Shown here piece by piece: positions 37,746-45,114 of a DNA stretch of 64,000 nt. The notes below the pieces were generated by a model. The model ran no database searches. It was not told the DNA's origin and saw nothing but the letters and a program-made list of their open reading frames with translations. This DNA comes from Phenylobacterium sp. (lineage in GTDB: Bacteria; Pseudomonadota; Alphaproteobacteria; Caulobacterales; Caulobacteraceae), in assembly GCF_004297125.1 (NCBI RefSeq), contig NZ_SCVD01000040.1, positions 186,001 to 250,000 of the forward strand. Direction: 5' to 3'. Position numbers and translations under genes: made by a program. Positions within the stretch are counted from its first letter, which is position 1, and each line of letters opens with the position of its first letter.

Positions 37746-39185
37746 ATGTCTGGATATCGCGCGGACGACCGCAGCGTGGCGCAGCGGGGGATCTCGCGCC
37801 GCGGCCTCCTGGGGGCGGCGACGGGGATGGCGGCCGGCGCGCTGGCCGGGCCCGCGTTCGGCGCGCGGAAGCTGGGTCCGAGCGACAGGGTCAATGTCGC
37901 GGTGATCGGGGCCGGCGGCCAGGGCGCCGCCAACATGGCCAAGCTCACCGGCCAGAACATCGTGGCCATGACCGACGTCGACTACGGCAAGGTCAACCGC
38001 TCGCTGCTGGACAGCCAGTTCAAGATGATCCCGGACCGCCAGCCGCTGAAGGAGGCCTACGACAAGGCCGCGAAGTTCGGCGACTACCGCAAGATGTTCG
38101 ACGCGCAGAAGGACATCGACGCCGTCGTTATCGCCACGCCCGACCATCACCACGCCGTGGCCGCCCGCATGGCCATGGAGCGCGGCATCCACGTCTATGT
38201 GCAGAAGCCGCTGACCTACACGGTCCAAGAGGGCCGCCTCCTCCTGGACCTGGCGCGGAAGAACCCCGGCCTGATCACCCAGATGGGCAACCAGGGCCAT
38301 TCCGGCGACGACGGTCGCCGCGTGGTGGAGTTGATCCGCGGCGGGCTGATCGGCAAGGTCGCGGAGGTCCATGTCTGGACCAACCGGCCGGTGTGGCCGC
38401 AGGGCGTGCCTCGGCCGCAGGCCGTCCCCGCGCCCACCGGACTCGACTGGCAGACCTGGCTGGGCCCGGCCGACGTCGATTGGGGCTATCACCCCGACTA
38501 CGCGCACTTCAACTGGCGCGGCTGGGTCCCGTTCGGCACCGGCGCGCTGGGCGACATGGGCGCCCACCTGATCGACTTCCCGGTCTGGGCGCTGGAGCCC
38601 GGCCTGCCCACCCGGATCGAGACCCGCCACTCGCGCTGGCCGGGTGGCGCCAGCCTCTGGGACTCCAAGCGCCCGGCCGAGCTCACCGGCTATCCGCTCG
38701 CCAGCGTCACCCACTACGAGTTCGGCAAGGCCAAGGGTGGCCCCATCCACATGACCTGGTACGACGGCGGCATCCTGCCGCCCACGCCCAAGGGTTTCCC
38801 CGCCGACCTCAAGATGAGCCCGGACGGCGGCGTCCTCTTCGTCGGGTCCAAGGGCATGCTGATGCACGAGACCTACGGTCAGAAGCCGACGCTCATCGGC
38901 GAGGGGCTGTCCGAGAAGGCGGCTCGCATCCCGCAGACCTTGCCCCGCATCACGGGCGGCATGGGCGGCCACGAGATGAACTGGATCCGCGCCATCCGCG
39001 GCGAGGAGAAGATCTCCTCTCCGTTCGAATATGCGGTCCCGCTGAACGAGACCATGATCCTGGGCGTCGTCGCGCTGCGCGCCGACCAGGCCATCGAGTA
39101 CGACGGGGCGGCCAGCCGCGTCACCAACGTCGCCGACGCCAACCAGTACCTCAGTCGCGTCTACCGCAAGGGCTGGGAGCTGTAA
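37746..39185 (+). CDS. Exported Gfo/Idh/MocA family oxidoreductase (Tat signal)
   Basis: 479 residues. The leader GISRRGLLGAATGMAAGALAG is a Tat signal, cleaved near AFG/ARK. The Rossmann domain (RVNVAVIGAGGQGAANMAKL) and EKP-equivalent YVQKPLTY follow; the glutamate of EKP is replaced by glutamine (QKP). The C-terminal domain has LGDMGAHLIDFPVWAL. Such Tat-exported members act in the periplasm on carbohydrates with a tightly bound cofactor. Divergent from the amine oxidase gene with a 205-base spacer between them. Substrate unknown. Confidence 0.88.
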   Translation: MSGYRADDRSVAQRGISRRGLLGAATGMAAGALAGPAFGARKLGPSDRVNVAVIGAGGQGAANMAKLTGQNIVAMTDVDYGKVNRSLLDSQFKMIPDRQPLKEAYDKAAKFGDYRKMFDAQKDIDAVVIATPDHHHAVAARMAMERGIHVYVQKPLTYTVQEGRLLLDLARKNPGLITQMGNQGHSGDDGRRVVELIRGGLIGKVAEVHVWTNRPVWPQGVPRPQAVPAPTGLDWQTWLGPADVDWGYHPDYAHFNWRGWVPFGTGALGDMGAHLIDFPVWALEPGLPTRIETRHSRWPGGASLWDSKRPAELTGYPLASVTHYEFGKAKGGPIHMTWYDGGILPPTPKGFPADLKMSPDGGVLFVGSKGMLMHETYGQKPTLIGEGLSEKAARIPQTLPRITGGMGGHEMNWIRAIRGEEKISSPFEYAVPLNETMILGVVALRADQAIEYDGAASRVTNVADANQYLSRVYRKGWEL

Positions 39186-39252
39186 TTATCCGAGGGGCCC
39201 GGCGCGCGCCGTGCGTAGAGTCCTCAGAAGCCCAGCCATGAAGGACACACCC

Positions 39253-39468
39253 ATGAGCTCGTTCGCCAAATCGGCCATCTTCGCCCTCGCCCTGACCTTC
39301 GTCGGCGGCGCCGCCCTAGCCGCCGAAGAGTGCTGCTGCTGCAAGGACGGCGAGAAGAAGATGGAGTGCTGCGACAAGATGAAGGACAAGGCCGCGGCCC
39401 ACAAACACGGCGAGGCGAAGCCGGGCGAGACCAAGCCCGCCCAGCCCGAACACCAGCACCAGCACTAG
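39253..39468 (+). CDS. Small secreted Cys/His-rich peptide
   Basis: 71 residues. Signal peptide 1-23 (GGAALA/AEE), then a cluster of four consecutive cysteines (27-30) and a Cys pair (39-40), interleaved with Lys/Asp/Glu, and a His-rich C-terminus (HKH and HQHQH). The ATG at 39253 has AAGGA seven bases upstream; an ATG at 39238 would add five residues. The composition suggests an exported soft-metal-binding or redox peptide. I do not recognise a named family. It follows the exported oxidoreductase gene by 67 bases. Confidence 0.72.
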   Translation: MSSFAKSAIFALALTFVGGAALAAEECCCCKDGEKKMECCDKMKDKAAAHKHGEAKPGETKPAQPEHQHQH

Positions 39469-39655
39469 CCGCGCGGCGACACCGGCTCCTCAGCCCCCTG
39501 GCGCCACCCGTCCAGGCGGCGTCGCGTGGGAACGCTGGTTGAGAACATGGGCGACTTCAAATGTTCGCGCGACGCGGCCTTGAGGTCGGCCGGGCAGCTT
39601 GGCGTCGTCGTCGGCCGGTCAGGCGGGCGGCGCGCCAACCTTGCAGGAGATCCCC

Positions 39656-40243
39656 ATGTCCCGTTCCGCCAGCACGCCCGACCGCTATGTCTTCACCTTC
39701 GCCGACGACGGCGTCGTGACCTCCGTCGCCGAGGTCGAACGCGACGGGCGGCTCGACCATGAGCGGATCGAGAAGGACGAGAGCTATCGCCTGACCGACG
39801 GCCTGGTGGTCAGGACCGAACTGGACGGCCGCGAGCAGGAGTGGACCGTCTATGGCGACGCCGACGGCGACGGCTACTGGACTGAGATCGCCGAGGGCGA
39901 GGGCGCCCTGGACCCAGGCGTGCTGGCCCGCCTGCGCGGCGAGCCCGCCGAGACCACGCCGCCGCTGACGACCGCGGCGGGCGCCGATCAGTACGTCTTC
40001 GTATTCGACGACCTGGGCCGGATCGTCTCGGTCAGCGAAGTCGAGCGCGACGGCCGCCTGGAGCGCGAGGAGATCGAGCCTGGCGAGAGCTACGCCCTGT
40101 CGAACGGCCTGGTGATCAAGACCGAGCTGGACGATGGCCGCTTCGAGCAGACCGTGTACGCCGATCCCGAAGGCGACGGCCTCTGGTCCGAAGTGGCCCA
40201 GCTCCAGCCCGGCGCCGGCTGGTCCTACAGCGAACTCTGGTAG
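39656..40243 (+). CDS. Acidic protein with two tandem ~72-residue repeats
   Basis: 195 residues, cytoplasmic by sequence. Residues 9-80 and 111-182 are clear duplicates: each starts (D)xYVF, continues VSxVxEVERDGRL and YxLxxGLVxxTELD, and ends with a Ca-loop-like stretch, D68-A-D-G-D-G in repeat 1 and D170-P-E-G-D-G in repeat 2, then W-S/T-E. The DxDGDG pattern resembles EF-hand/dockerin calcium loops, although the second copy loses one Asp. AGGAGA lies five bases before the ATG. No named family recognised; calcium-responsive folding is a hypothesis. Confidence 0.75.
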   Translation: MSRSASTPDRYVFTFADDGVVTSVAEVERDGRLDHERIEKDESYRLTDGLVVRTELDGREQEWTVYGDADGDGYWTEIAEGEGALDPGVLARLRGEPAETTPPLTTAAGADQYVFVFDDLGRIVSVSEVERDGRLEREEIEPGESYALSNGLVIKTELDDGRFEQTVYADPEGDGLWSEVAQLQPGAGWSYSELW

Positions 40244-40302
40244 CGCCAGGTCCATCCCACGCGCGGGGGACGCCGCCGCGCGTGGGATGCTAGGTTGCGC
40301 CC

Positions 40303-40734
40303 ATGGACCTCCAGCGGTTCCTCGACGCCCAGGATGCGCCGGCGGGCGGGATCACCGTCTACGAGCGTGCGCTCGCCGAGCTCACCGCCGGCGCCAAGCG
40401 CACCCACTGGATGTGGTTCGTCTTCCCGCAGCTGGCGGGGCTGGGCTCCAGCGCGATGGCCCAGCGGTACGCGATCGCCGGCCTGGACGAGGCTGCGGCC
40501 TATCTGGAGCACCCGGTGCTGGGGCCGCGCCTGCGGGCCTGCGTTGATGCGGTCAACGCGGTTCGGGGCAGGACCGCGCACGAGATCATGGGCAGTCCCG
40601 ACGACTTGAAGCTGGGCTCCTGCCTGACCCTCTTCGCCGAGGCCACGGCGGACAACGCTGAGTTCCTGGCGGCGTTGGACCGCTACTACGGCGGCGAGCC
40701 CGATCCGCGGACGATGGCGGCGCTGCGGCGCTAA
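40303..40734 (+). CDS. DUF1810 family protein
   Basis: 143 residues, full length for DUF1810. Signature blocks are RFLDAQ, ERALAELTAGAKRTHWMWFVFPQLAGLG, MAQRYAIAGLDEAAAYLEHPVLGPRL and IMGSPDDLKLGSCLTLF. No known catalytic motif; the family is sometimes mislabelled calpastatin. It sits alone in a short gap and ends just before the solo inverted-repeat copy at 40773. Confidence 0.88.
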   Translation: MDLQRFLDAQDAPAGGITVYERALAELTAGAKRTHWMWFVFPQLAGLGSSAMAQRYAIAGLDEAAAYLEHPVLGPRLRACVDAVNAVRGRTAHEIMGSPDDLKLGSCLTLFAEATADNAEFLAALDRYYGGEPDPRTMAALRR

Positions 40735-40772
40735 CCGTCGAAGGCCCAGCGCGCCGCAGGCGCTGCCTTGAC

Positions 40773-40800
40773 CCGTTCGTGTGGTTCGTGTGGTTCGTGG
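40773..40800. repeat. Solo copy of the 30-bp TIR-like repeat
   Basis: 28 bases identical to the repeat that flanks the GxxExxY gene at 62004 and 62403. Internally it is built from the 9-mer TTCGTGTGG twice plus a truncated third unit. Read on the minus strand it spells HEPHEPHER, the same residues that begin the GxxExxY frame. It lies in the 103-base spacer between DUF1810 and the ArsR gene, with no nuclease gene beside it. It could be an excision scar or an independently inserted end. Confidence 0.75.
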
Positions 40801-40837
40801 TCGAATCCCCCGGCGCTGGCGCGCCGCGGCCTGATCG

Positions 40838-41539
40838 TTAAGCCGCCGCCTGTTCTACGCCGCCCACGGGGCCGAAGGTCTGTTCGAAGCTGTGCAGGCC
40901 CGGCGCGCTGAAGGCCACGACGCGCGTGCCGTCGAGGCGCCGCGCCCAGCCGAGGGCGTAGATGCGGGTGAGCAGGCCCGCGCCCATCACGCCGGCCAGG
41001 TGGTTGCGTCGCACGCTCCAGTCGAGGCAGGCCTTGCACAGCGGCCGCCGGCCGCTCTCGTCCAGCGTCACGCCGAAGTCGCGGGCGAAGGCGCGGCCAG
41101 CCTCGGTCAACACCAGCGAGCCGGCCGCGTCGGCGATGCGGCCCTGGGCGACCAGCGCGTCCAGCATGGCCACGCCCGCGTCGCCGGCGAGGTGGTCGTA
41201 GCAGACGCGGGCCCTGCGCAGGGCCGGGTCCCTGGGGCCGGGGCGCGTGCGCATGTGCCCTGCGCGGCCGGCCAGCAGGGCCAGCTGCTCCATCACCGCG
41301 GCGACCTCGTGCCCGGCCAGGACGAAGTAGTTGTGACGGCCCTGACGGCGCCGCGTCAGCAGGCCGCCGGCCTCCAGCTTGGCCAGGTGGGCGCTGGCGG
41401 TCTGCGGCGTCACCCCGCCTTCCCGGGCCAGTTCCCCGGCGGTCAGCGCCTGGCCGCCCATCAGCGCCGACAATATGTTGGCCCGCGCCGGGTCGCCCAG
41501 CAGGGCGGCGATACGGGTGATGTCGGGGCCCAGTTTCAT
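40838..41539 (-). CDS. ArsR family transcriptional regulator
   Basis: 233 residues, longer than a minimal ArsR repressor. N-terminal winged helix-turn-helix (about 8-75: DPARANILSALMGGQALTAGELA and TPQTASAHLAKLEAGGLL), followed by a helical C-terminal extension with CKACLDWSVRRNHLAGVMG. This layout occurs in ArsR-type regulators of small-molecule or stress genes. A two-cysteine CKAC is a possible metal or thiol sensor. It is divergent from the NIPSNAP gene, with an inverted repeat between them. Confidence 0.87.
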   Translation of the reverse strand: MKLGPDITRIAALLGDPARANILSALMGGQALTAGELAREGGVTPQTASAHLAKLEAGGLLTRRRQGRHNYFVLAGHEVAAVMEQLALLAGRAGHMRTRPGPRDPALRRARVCYDHLAGDAGVAMLDALVAQGRIADAAGSLVLTEAGRAFARDFGVTLDESGRRPLCKACLDWSVRRNHLAGVMGAGLLTRIYALGWARRLDGTRVVAFSAPGLHSFEQTFGPVGGVEQAAA

Positions 41540-41554
41540 GCCGCCAACATAGCG

Positions 41555-41597
41555 CGCCCAGGCCTGGCATGCTTCGGCCGCGATCGAAGCCTGGGCG
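41555..41597. promoter_or_regulatory. Inverted repeat between ArsR and NIPSNAP genes
   Basis: CGCCCAGGC (41555-41563) and GCCTGGGCG (41589-41597) are exact reverse complements, with an inner pair CTTCG/CGAAG (41572-41576, 41585-41589) nested inside. Located in the 102-base divergent promoter region, it is a plausible ArsR operator or a structured 5' leader. Confidence 0.4.
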
Positions 41598-41641
41598 GGG
41601 CGCGGACGGCTATCCGGTCGGGCCAGACCCCGGAGCCTCCC

Positions 41642-41956
41642 ATGACCGTCACCTGCTGCATCCGCTACGTCATCGACCCCTTCCAGCGCGACGCCTTCGA
41701 GGCCTATGCACGGAACTGGCTGACCATCATCCCGGCCTGCGGCGGCGACCTGCTCGGCTATTTCATGCCCCACGAGGGGACCAACAACGTCGCCCTCGCC
41801 ATGATCTCGTTCGAGAGCCTGGCGGCCTACGAGGCCTATCGCGCGCGGCTGAAGACCGATCCCGCCGGATCGGCCAATTTCGCCACGGCGAGTGCGAAGC
41901 GGTTCATCCTGTCGGAGGAGCGGACGTTCCTGACCCCGGTGGAGCCGGCGGCCTGA
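41642..41956 (+). CDS. NIPSNAP family protein
   Basis: 104 residues, a single alpha/beta-barrel (ferredoxin-like) NIPSNAP domain: IRYVIDPFQRDAFEAYARNW and LLGYFMPHEGTNNVALAMISFESLAAYEAYRARL split by a loop. These proteins form dimers; their biochemical role is unclear. It is divergent from the ArsR gene and so a likely target of it. The predicted fold and length are ordinary. Confidence 0.85.
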   Translation: MTVTCCIRYVIDPFQRDAFEAYARNWLTIIPACGGDLLGYFMPHEGTNNVALAMISFESLAAYEAYRARLKTDPAGSANFATASAKRFILSEERTFLTPVEPAA

Positions 41957-41989
41957 GCGGGCATGCCCCTTGGCCGTCCGGCGCGGCGG

Positions 41990-42160
41990 TCAGGAGCGCA
42001 GGGTGTTCTCGGCCTTCATGGCGTCATAGGCGCGGCGCAGCACGGCGGTGGCTTCGTCGATGACGTCCTGGAACAGGTCGAGCTGGCGCTCGTACTCGCC
42101 GTTCTCCAGCTTCTCGATCACCGGGTCGCGCTCAAGCGTCTTCAGTTTCGGAACCGCCAT
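41990..42160 (-). CDS. 56-residue helical microprotein
   Basis: An uninterrupted frame with a strong ribosome site (AGAGGTG five bases before the ATG at 42160). The product begins MAVPKLKTLERDPVIEKLE and is highly charged and predicted mostly alpha-helical (LFQDVIDEATAVLRRAYDAMK). It lies 112 bases from the coiled-coil gene and 33 bases from the NIPSNAP stop on the opposite strand. Codon use fits its neighbours. I recognise no family. Confidence 0.65.
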   Translation of the reverse strand: MAVPKLKTLERDPVIEKLENGEYERQLDLFQDVIDEATAVLRRAYDAMKAENTLRS

Positions 42161-42243
42161 CACCCACCTCTTTCTTGTTGAGGCGAGTTTGCGCCCGGGA
42201 GGACTTCCCCCCGATTAACAGGGCTGGACGGGCGCGGCGCCCG

Positions 42244-42266
42244 GCCTGCGGCGGCCTGTCGCAGGC
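42244..42266. terminator. Hairpin after the P450 operon
   Basis: GCCTGCG (42244-42250) and CGCAGGC (42260-42266) form a 7-bp stem with a 9-base loop, eight bases beyond the stop of the last gene in the P450-phosphotransferase operon (minus strand). A second hairpin GGGCGC/GCGCCC follows at 42230-42242. No T-run, so Rho-independent activity is uncertain. Confidence 0.35.
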
Positions 42267-42273
42267 GCCTCCG

Positions 42274-42657
42274 CTAGACGGGCGCGGTGGACAGCCTCCG
42301 TCGCTCGGTGGAGGCCACGAGCTCGACCCAGATGGCCGCCTGGCGCGCCCCGTCGCCCGCCGCCTCGGCCGCGGCGTGGGCGTCGATGAGGGCGGCGCGC
42401 AGCCGGTCGTTCTCGGCCTTCAGGACCGACAGGTGCAGGTCGGGGTCCTCGCCCGCCTCGCCCAACAGGATGCGGAGGGCGCGATTCTCCTCCACCAGGA
42501 CATGGGCCTGTCGGTCCCAGATCTCGCCCACGACCATCAGCAGCATGGCCGACAGCGACAGGTCGCTGGCGCGCTCCGGCTCGGGCACGCCCGGCATGGC
42601 GTTCTTCAGCAGCAGGCCGGCCAGTTCGGCCAGGACCGGGGGCACGGGCGGGTTCAT
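42274..42657 (-). CDS. Coiled-coil hypothetical protein of the P450 operon
   Basis: 127 residues, predominantly helical. Residues about 45-110 (VEENRALRILLGEAGEDPDL, LKAENDRLRAALIDAHAAAEAA) have heptad-like spacing. No catalytic motif. The ATG lies within the stop of the phosphotransferase gene (ATGA), so it is coupled to that gene. A short protein after acyl-CoA-associated phosphotransferases is a recurring arrangement, but I do not know a function. Confidence 0.72.
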   Translation of the reverse strand: MNPPVPPVLAELAGLLLKNAMPGVPEPERASDLSLSAMLLMVVGEIWDRQAHVLVEENRALRILLGEAGEDPDLHLSVLKAENDRLRAALIDAHAAAEAAGDGARQAAIWVELVASTERRRLSTAPV

Positions 42658-43682
42658 AGGCGTCCCATCACCTGCAGCATGGCGCGGTCCTGGGCGTTGA
42701 TCAGCCACCAGGCCGGATAGATCATGATCGGGGCGCGGTTGCCGCCCCGGTTGAAGGCCGCCGCCGAGCCCACCCAGATGCCCTGGCCCTTCACGCAGTT
42801 GAACAGGATCCACCAGTGCAGGGCGGCGGGGTCGGCCTTCAGGCCCGAGGCGCGCTCCCAGATGGCGACGGCCTCGTCCGGGCTGCACAGGCCGCCGGCC
42901 TGGCCGGCCCGGCCGAAGGTCCAGATCGGCTGCAGGCTCCAGCCCAGGTCCTCCAGCGGATCGCCCAGGTGGCTCATTTCCCAATCGAGGATCCCGTGGA
43001 TATCCCCCGCCTCGTCGAACAGGAAATTGCCGGTCCGGTAGTCGCCGTGGACGACGCTCAGCTTCTGGGCTGGCGGGGGTGGGTTGGCGCGCAGCCAGCG
43101 GATGGCGGCGCGGGTGACGGGCAGGGGCTCGGCTTGGTCCTTGTCGATCAGGGCTTCCCAGTGGTCGAGCTCGCGCTTCCAGCAGGCGTCGAGCGGCGGC
43201 GGCTCCATCCATCGGGTCAGGTCCAGGGCGCCGGGATCGGCCTTGGCGATCTCGCCCAGGATCGCCCACTTGGCCTCGGCCACCCTGGGCAGGACCGCAT
43301 CGAACGCGCCCGACAGCAGCATCTGCGGCGAGGCCTGATAGCCACAGAGCTCCTCGGCGACGAAGAACGGGTGGTCGAGGGCGTCGGCGGCCTCCTCCAG
43401 CCACAGCATCTCGGGCACCGGGACGGCCGAGTTGTGAAAGGCGCGATAGGCCTCGAACTCCACGCGCCGCTCGGTGTCGATCAGGCTGGCCGGCGGGTCG
43501 CGGCGCAGGATCAGCCGGCGCGTCCGTTCGGCGCCGGCCTCCGTCCAGCTCAGGGTGAACCGGTAGGTCTCGCGGCTGGCCCCGCCCGAGATCCGCTCCA
43601 GGGCTGAGACGGCGACATCGGCCGCCTCCGGCATCCGCCCGGCGATATAGGCCGCCAGCCGCGGCTCCAGCGCGTGGCCCAT
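42654..43682 (-). CDS. Aminoglycoside phosphotransferase-like (ACAD10-type) kinase
   Basis: 342 residues. The nucleotide site includes the lysine-equivalent region (LILRRDPPASLI) and Brenner motif VVHGDYRTGNFLFDEAGDI with catalytic Asp, then GILDWEMSHLGDPLEDLG for metal binding. These are the motifs of APH-fold small-molecule kinases, a branch of which works with acyl-CoA dehydrogenases. The ATG follows the P450 stop without a gap, so the P450, kinase and coiled-coil gene form one operon. It might phosphorylate a hydroxylated P450 product before beta-oxidation-like cleavage (inference). Confidence 0.87.
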   Translation of the reverse strand: MGHALEPRLAAYIAGRMPEAADVAVSALERISGGASRETYRFTLSWTEAGAERTRRLILRRDPPASLIDTERRVEFEAYRAFHNSAVPVPEMLWLEEAADALDHPFFVAEELCGYQASPQMLLSGAFDAVLPRVAEAKWAILGEIAKADPGALDLTRWMEPPPLDACWKRELDHWEALIDKDQAEPLPVTRAAIRWLRANPPPPAQKLSVVHGDYRTGNFLFDEAGDIHGILDWEMSHLGDPLEDLGWSLQPIWTFGRAGQAGGLCSPDEAVAIWERASGLKADPAALHWWILFNCVKGQGIWVGSAAAFNRGGNRAPIMIYPAWWLINAQDRAMLQVMGRL

Positions 43683-45014
43683 TCAGGCCATCTTGAAGCG
43701 GATCGGCAGGCGCTTGGGGCCGTTGACGAACACGGCCTGGCTGTTGGCCGGCGCGCCCGCCAGCTCGACGGATTCGAGCCTGGGGATCAGCTCCTCCCAG
43801 AGGATCCGCATCTCCATCTTCGCCAGGTGCTGGCCCAGGCACAGGTGGGCGCCGTAGCCGAACGCCAGGTGCCTGTTGGGCTTGCGGTCCACCCGGAACT
43901 CGTCGGGCGCCTCAAACACCTCCTCGTCGCGGTTGCCCGAGGCGTAGCAGAGCATCAGCCAGTCGTTCTGCTTCATCTGGCGGCCGGCGAATTCGGTGTC
44001 GGCGGTGACGGTGCGCATGAAGGTCTTCACCGGGGTGGTCCAGCGGATGGACTCGTCCACCAGCCCCGGGATCAGCGACGGGTCGGCCTTCAGCTTGCGG
44101 AACTCGCCCGGATTCTCGGCCAGGGCCCACATGGCGCCGCCCGTCGAGGACGAGGTCGTGTCGTGTCCCGCGGTGGCGACGATGATGTAGTAGCTCATCG
44201 CCTCCAGGTCGGAGATCGGGGCCCCGTCGATCTGGCTGTTGGCGATGACGCTGGCCAGGTCGTCGGTCGGATCCTTGCGCCGCGCCTCGGACAGCGCCCG
44301 GAAGTAGTTCGAGAAATCGACGATCACCTGGAAGTCGAAGTCGCGGTCCGGGGCATTGACGAAGGTCGCCGCCTCGCCGCCGCGGCCCAGCTCCGGATCC
44401 GCCGCGCCGAACAGCTCCTGGGTCAGCTTCAGCATCCGGGGCTCGTCCCCCTCCGGCACGCCCAGGATCTCCATGATCACATGCAGCGGGAAGTGCAGGG
44501 CGACCTCGTTGACGAAATCGCACTCGCCCCCCTTGGCGGCCATCTTGTCGACCGCCCCGCGGGCGATCACCCGGATCCGATCCTCCAGTTTCTTCAGGTT
44601 CTGCGGCATGAACCAGGCCTGGGTCAGGGCGCGGTACTTGTGGTGATCCGGCGCGTCCATGTGGATCAGGGTCCGCAGCAGGTGCGGACTGCCGCCCATC
44701 ATCTCCCGGACCTTCCTGTCCACGGCGATGCTGGTCAGGGTCGGCGAGCGGTCGCCGTTGTGGAACAGGTCGTTCTGGCGGCTGATCTCCAGGATGTCGG
44801 CGTGCCGGGTCGCGACCCAGAACGGGTCGACGCCCTCGATCTTGGCGACCCCCATCGGCTCGTTCTCGCGCAGCCAGCGATAGGTCTCGTAGATCGTGCC
44901 GTCGGCATAGGCCGCGGGCGTGCCCAGGCTGTCGGCCAGGGGTTGCGGAATCCGGTGGTCGGTGGCGGTCATGACGCCCATCGCAAATTCATCGCCGGCC
45001 TGACGCGAGGTCAC
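43683..45014 (-). CDS. Cytochrome P450
   Basis: 443 residues. All P450 landmarks are present: I-helix AGHDTTS (282-288), ExxR E321-R324, and the haem loop FGYGAHLCLG with C392 as thiolate ligand. Size and sequence type match soluble bacterial class I P450s, which need ferredoxin and reductase encoded elsewhere. The start is uncertain: GTG at 45014, or ATG at 44981 or 44972. It heads an operon with a phosphotransferase and is divergent from a DUF7064-like gene. The substrate is unknown; steroids, terpenes and fatty acids are possible. Confidence 0.92.
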   Translation of the reverse strand: MTSRQAGDEFAMGVMTATDHRIPQPLADSLGTPAAYADGTIYETYRWLRENEPMGVAKIEGVDPFWVATRHADILEISRQNDLFHNGDRSPTLTSIAVDRKVREMMGGSPHLLRTLIHMDAPDHHKYRALTQAWFMPQNLKKLEDRIRVIARGAVDKMAAKGGECDFVNEVALHFPLHVIMEILGVPEGDEPRMLKLTQELFGAADPELGRGGEAATFVNAPDRDFDFQVIVDFSNYFRALSEARRKDPTDDLASVIANSQIDGAPISDLEAMSYYIIVATAGHDTTSSSTGGAMWALAENPGEFRKLKADPSLIPGLVDESIRWTTPVKTFMRTVTADTEFAGRQMKQNDWLMLCYASGNRDEEVFEAPDEFRVDRKPNRHLAFGYGAHLCLGQHLAKMEMRILWEELIPRLESVELAGAPANSQAVFVNGPKRLPIRFKMA

Positions 45015-45114
45015 GCGGGACGACGCCTCCCGTTGTTCTTATCGTGGGCCGAGTTGATACCCCCACGCGACGGCCCGCAAGCATGACCGCGCGTCAACCG
45101 GAGGCGCCAGACCG

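Noticed and set aside
39534..39562. GGAAC-containing stretch as a second EcfG promoter before the duplicated acidic protein gene
   Set aside because: No CGTT occurs at 16-17 bases; the nearest candidate is out of register.
40771..40804. Short direct repeats (TTCGTGTGG) as a CRISPR array
   Set aside because: Only two and a half 9-mer units without spacers, and the same block recurs as part of an inverted-repeat unit at 62 kb.
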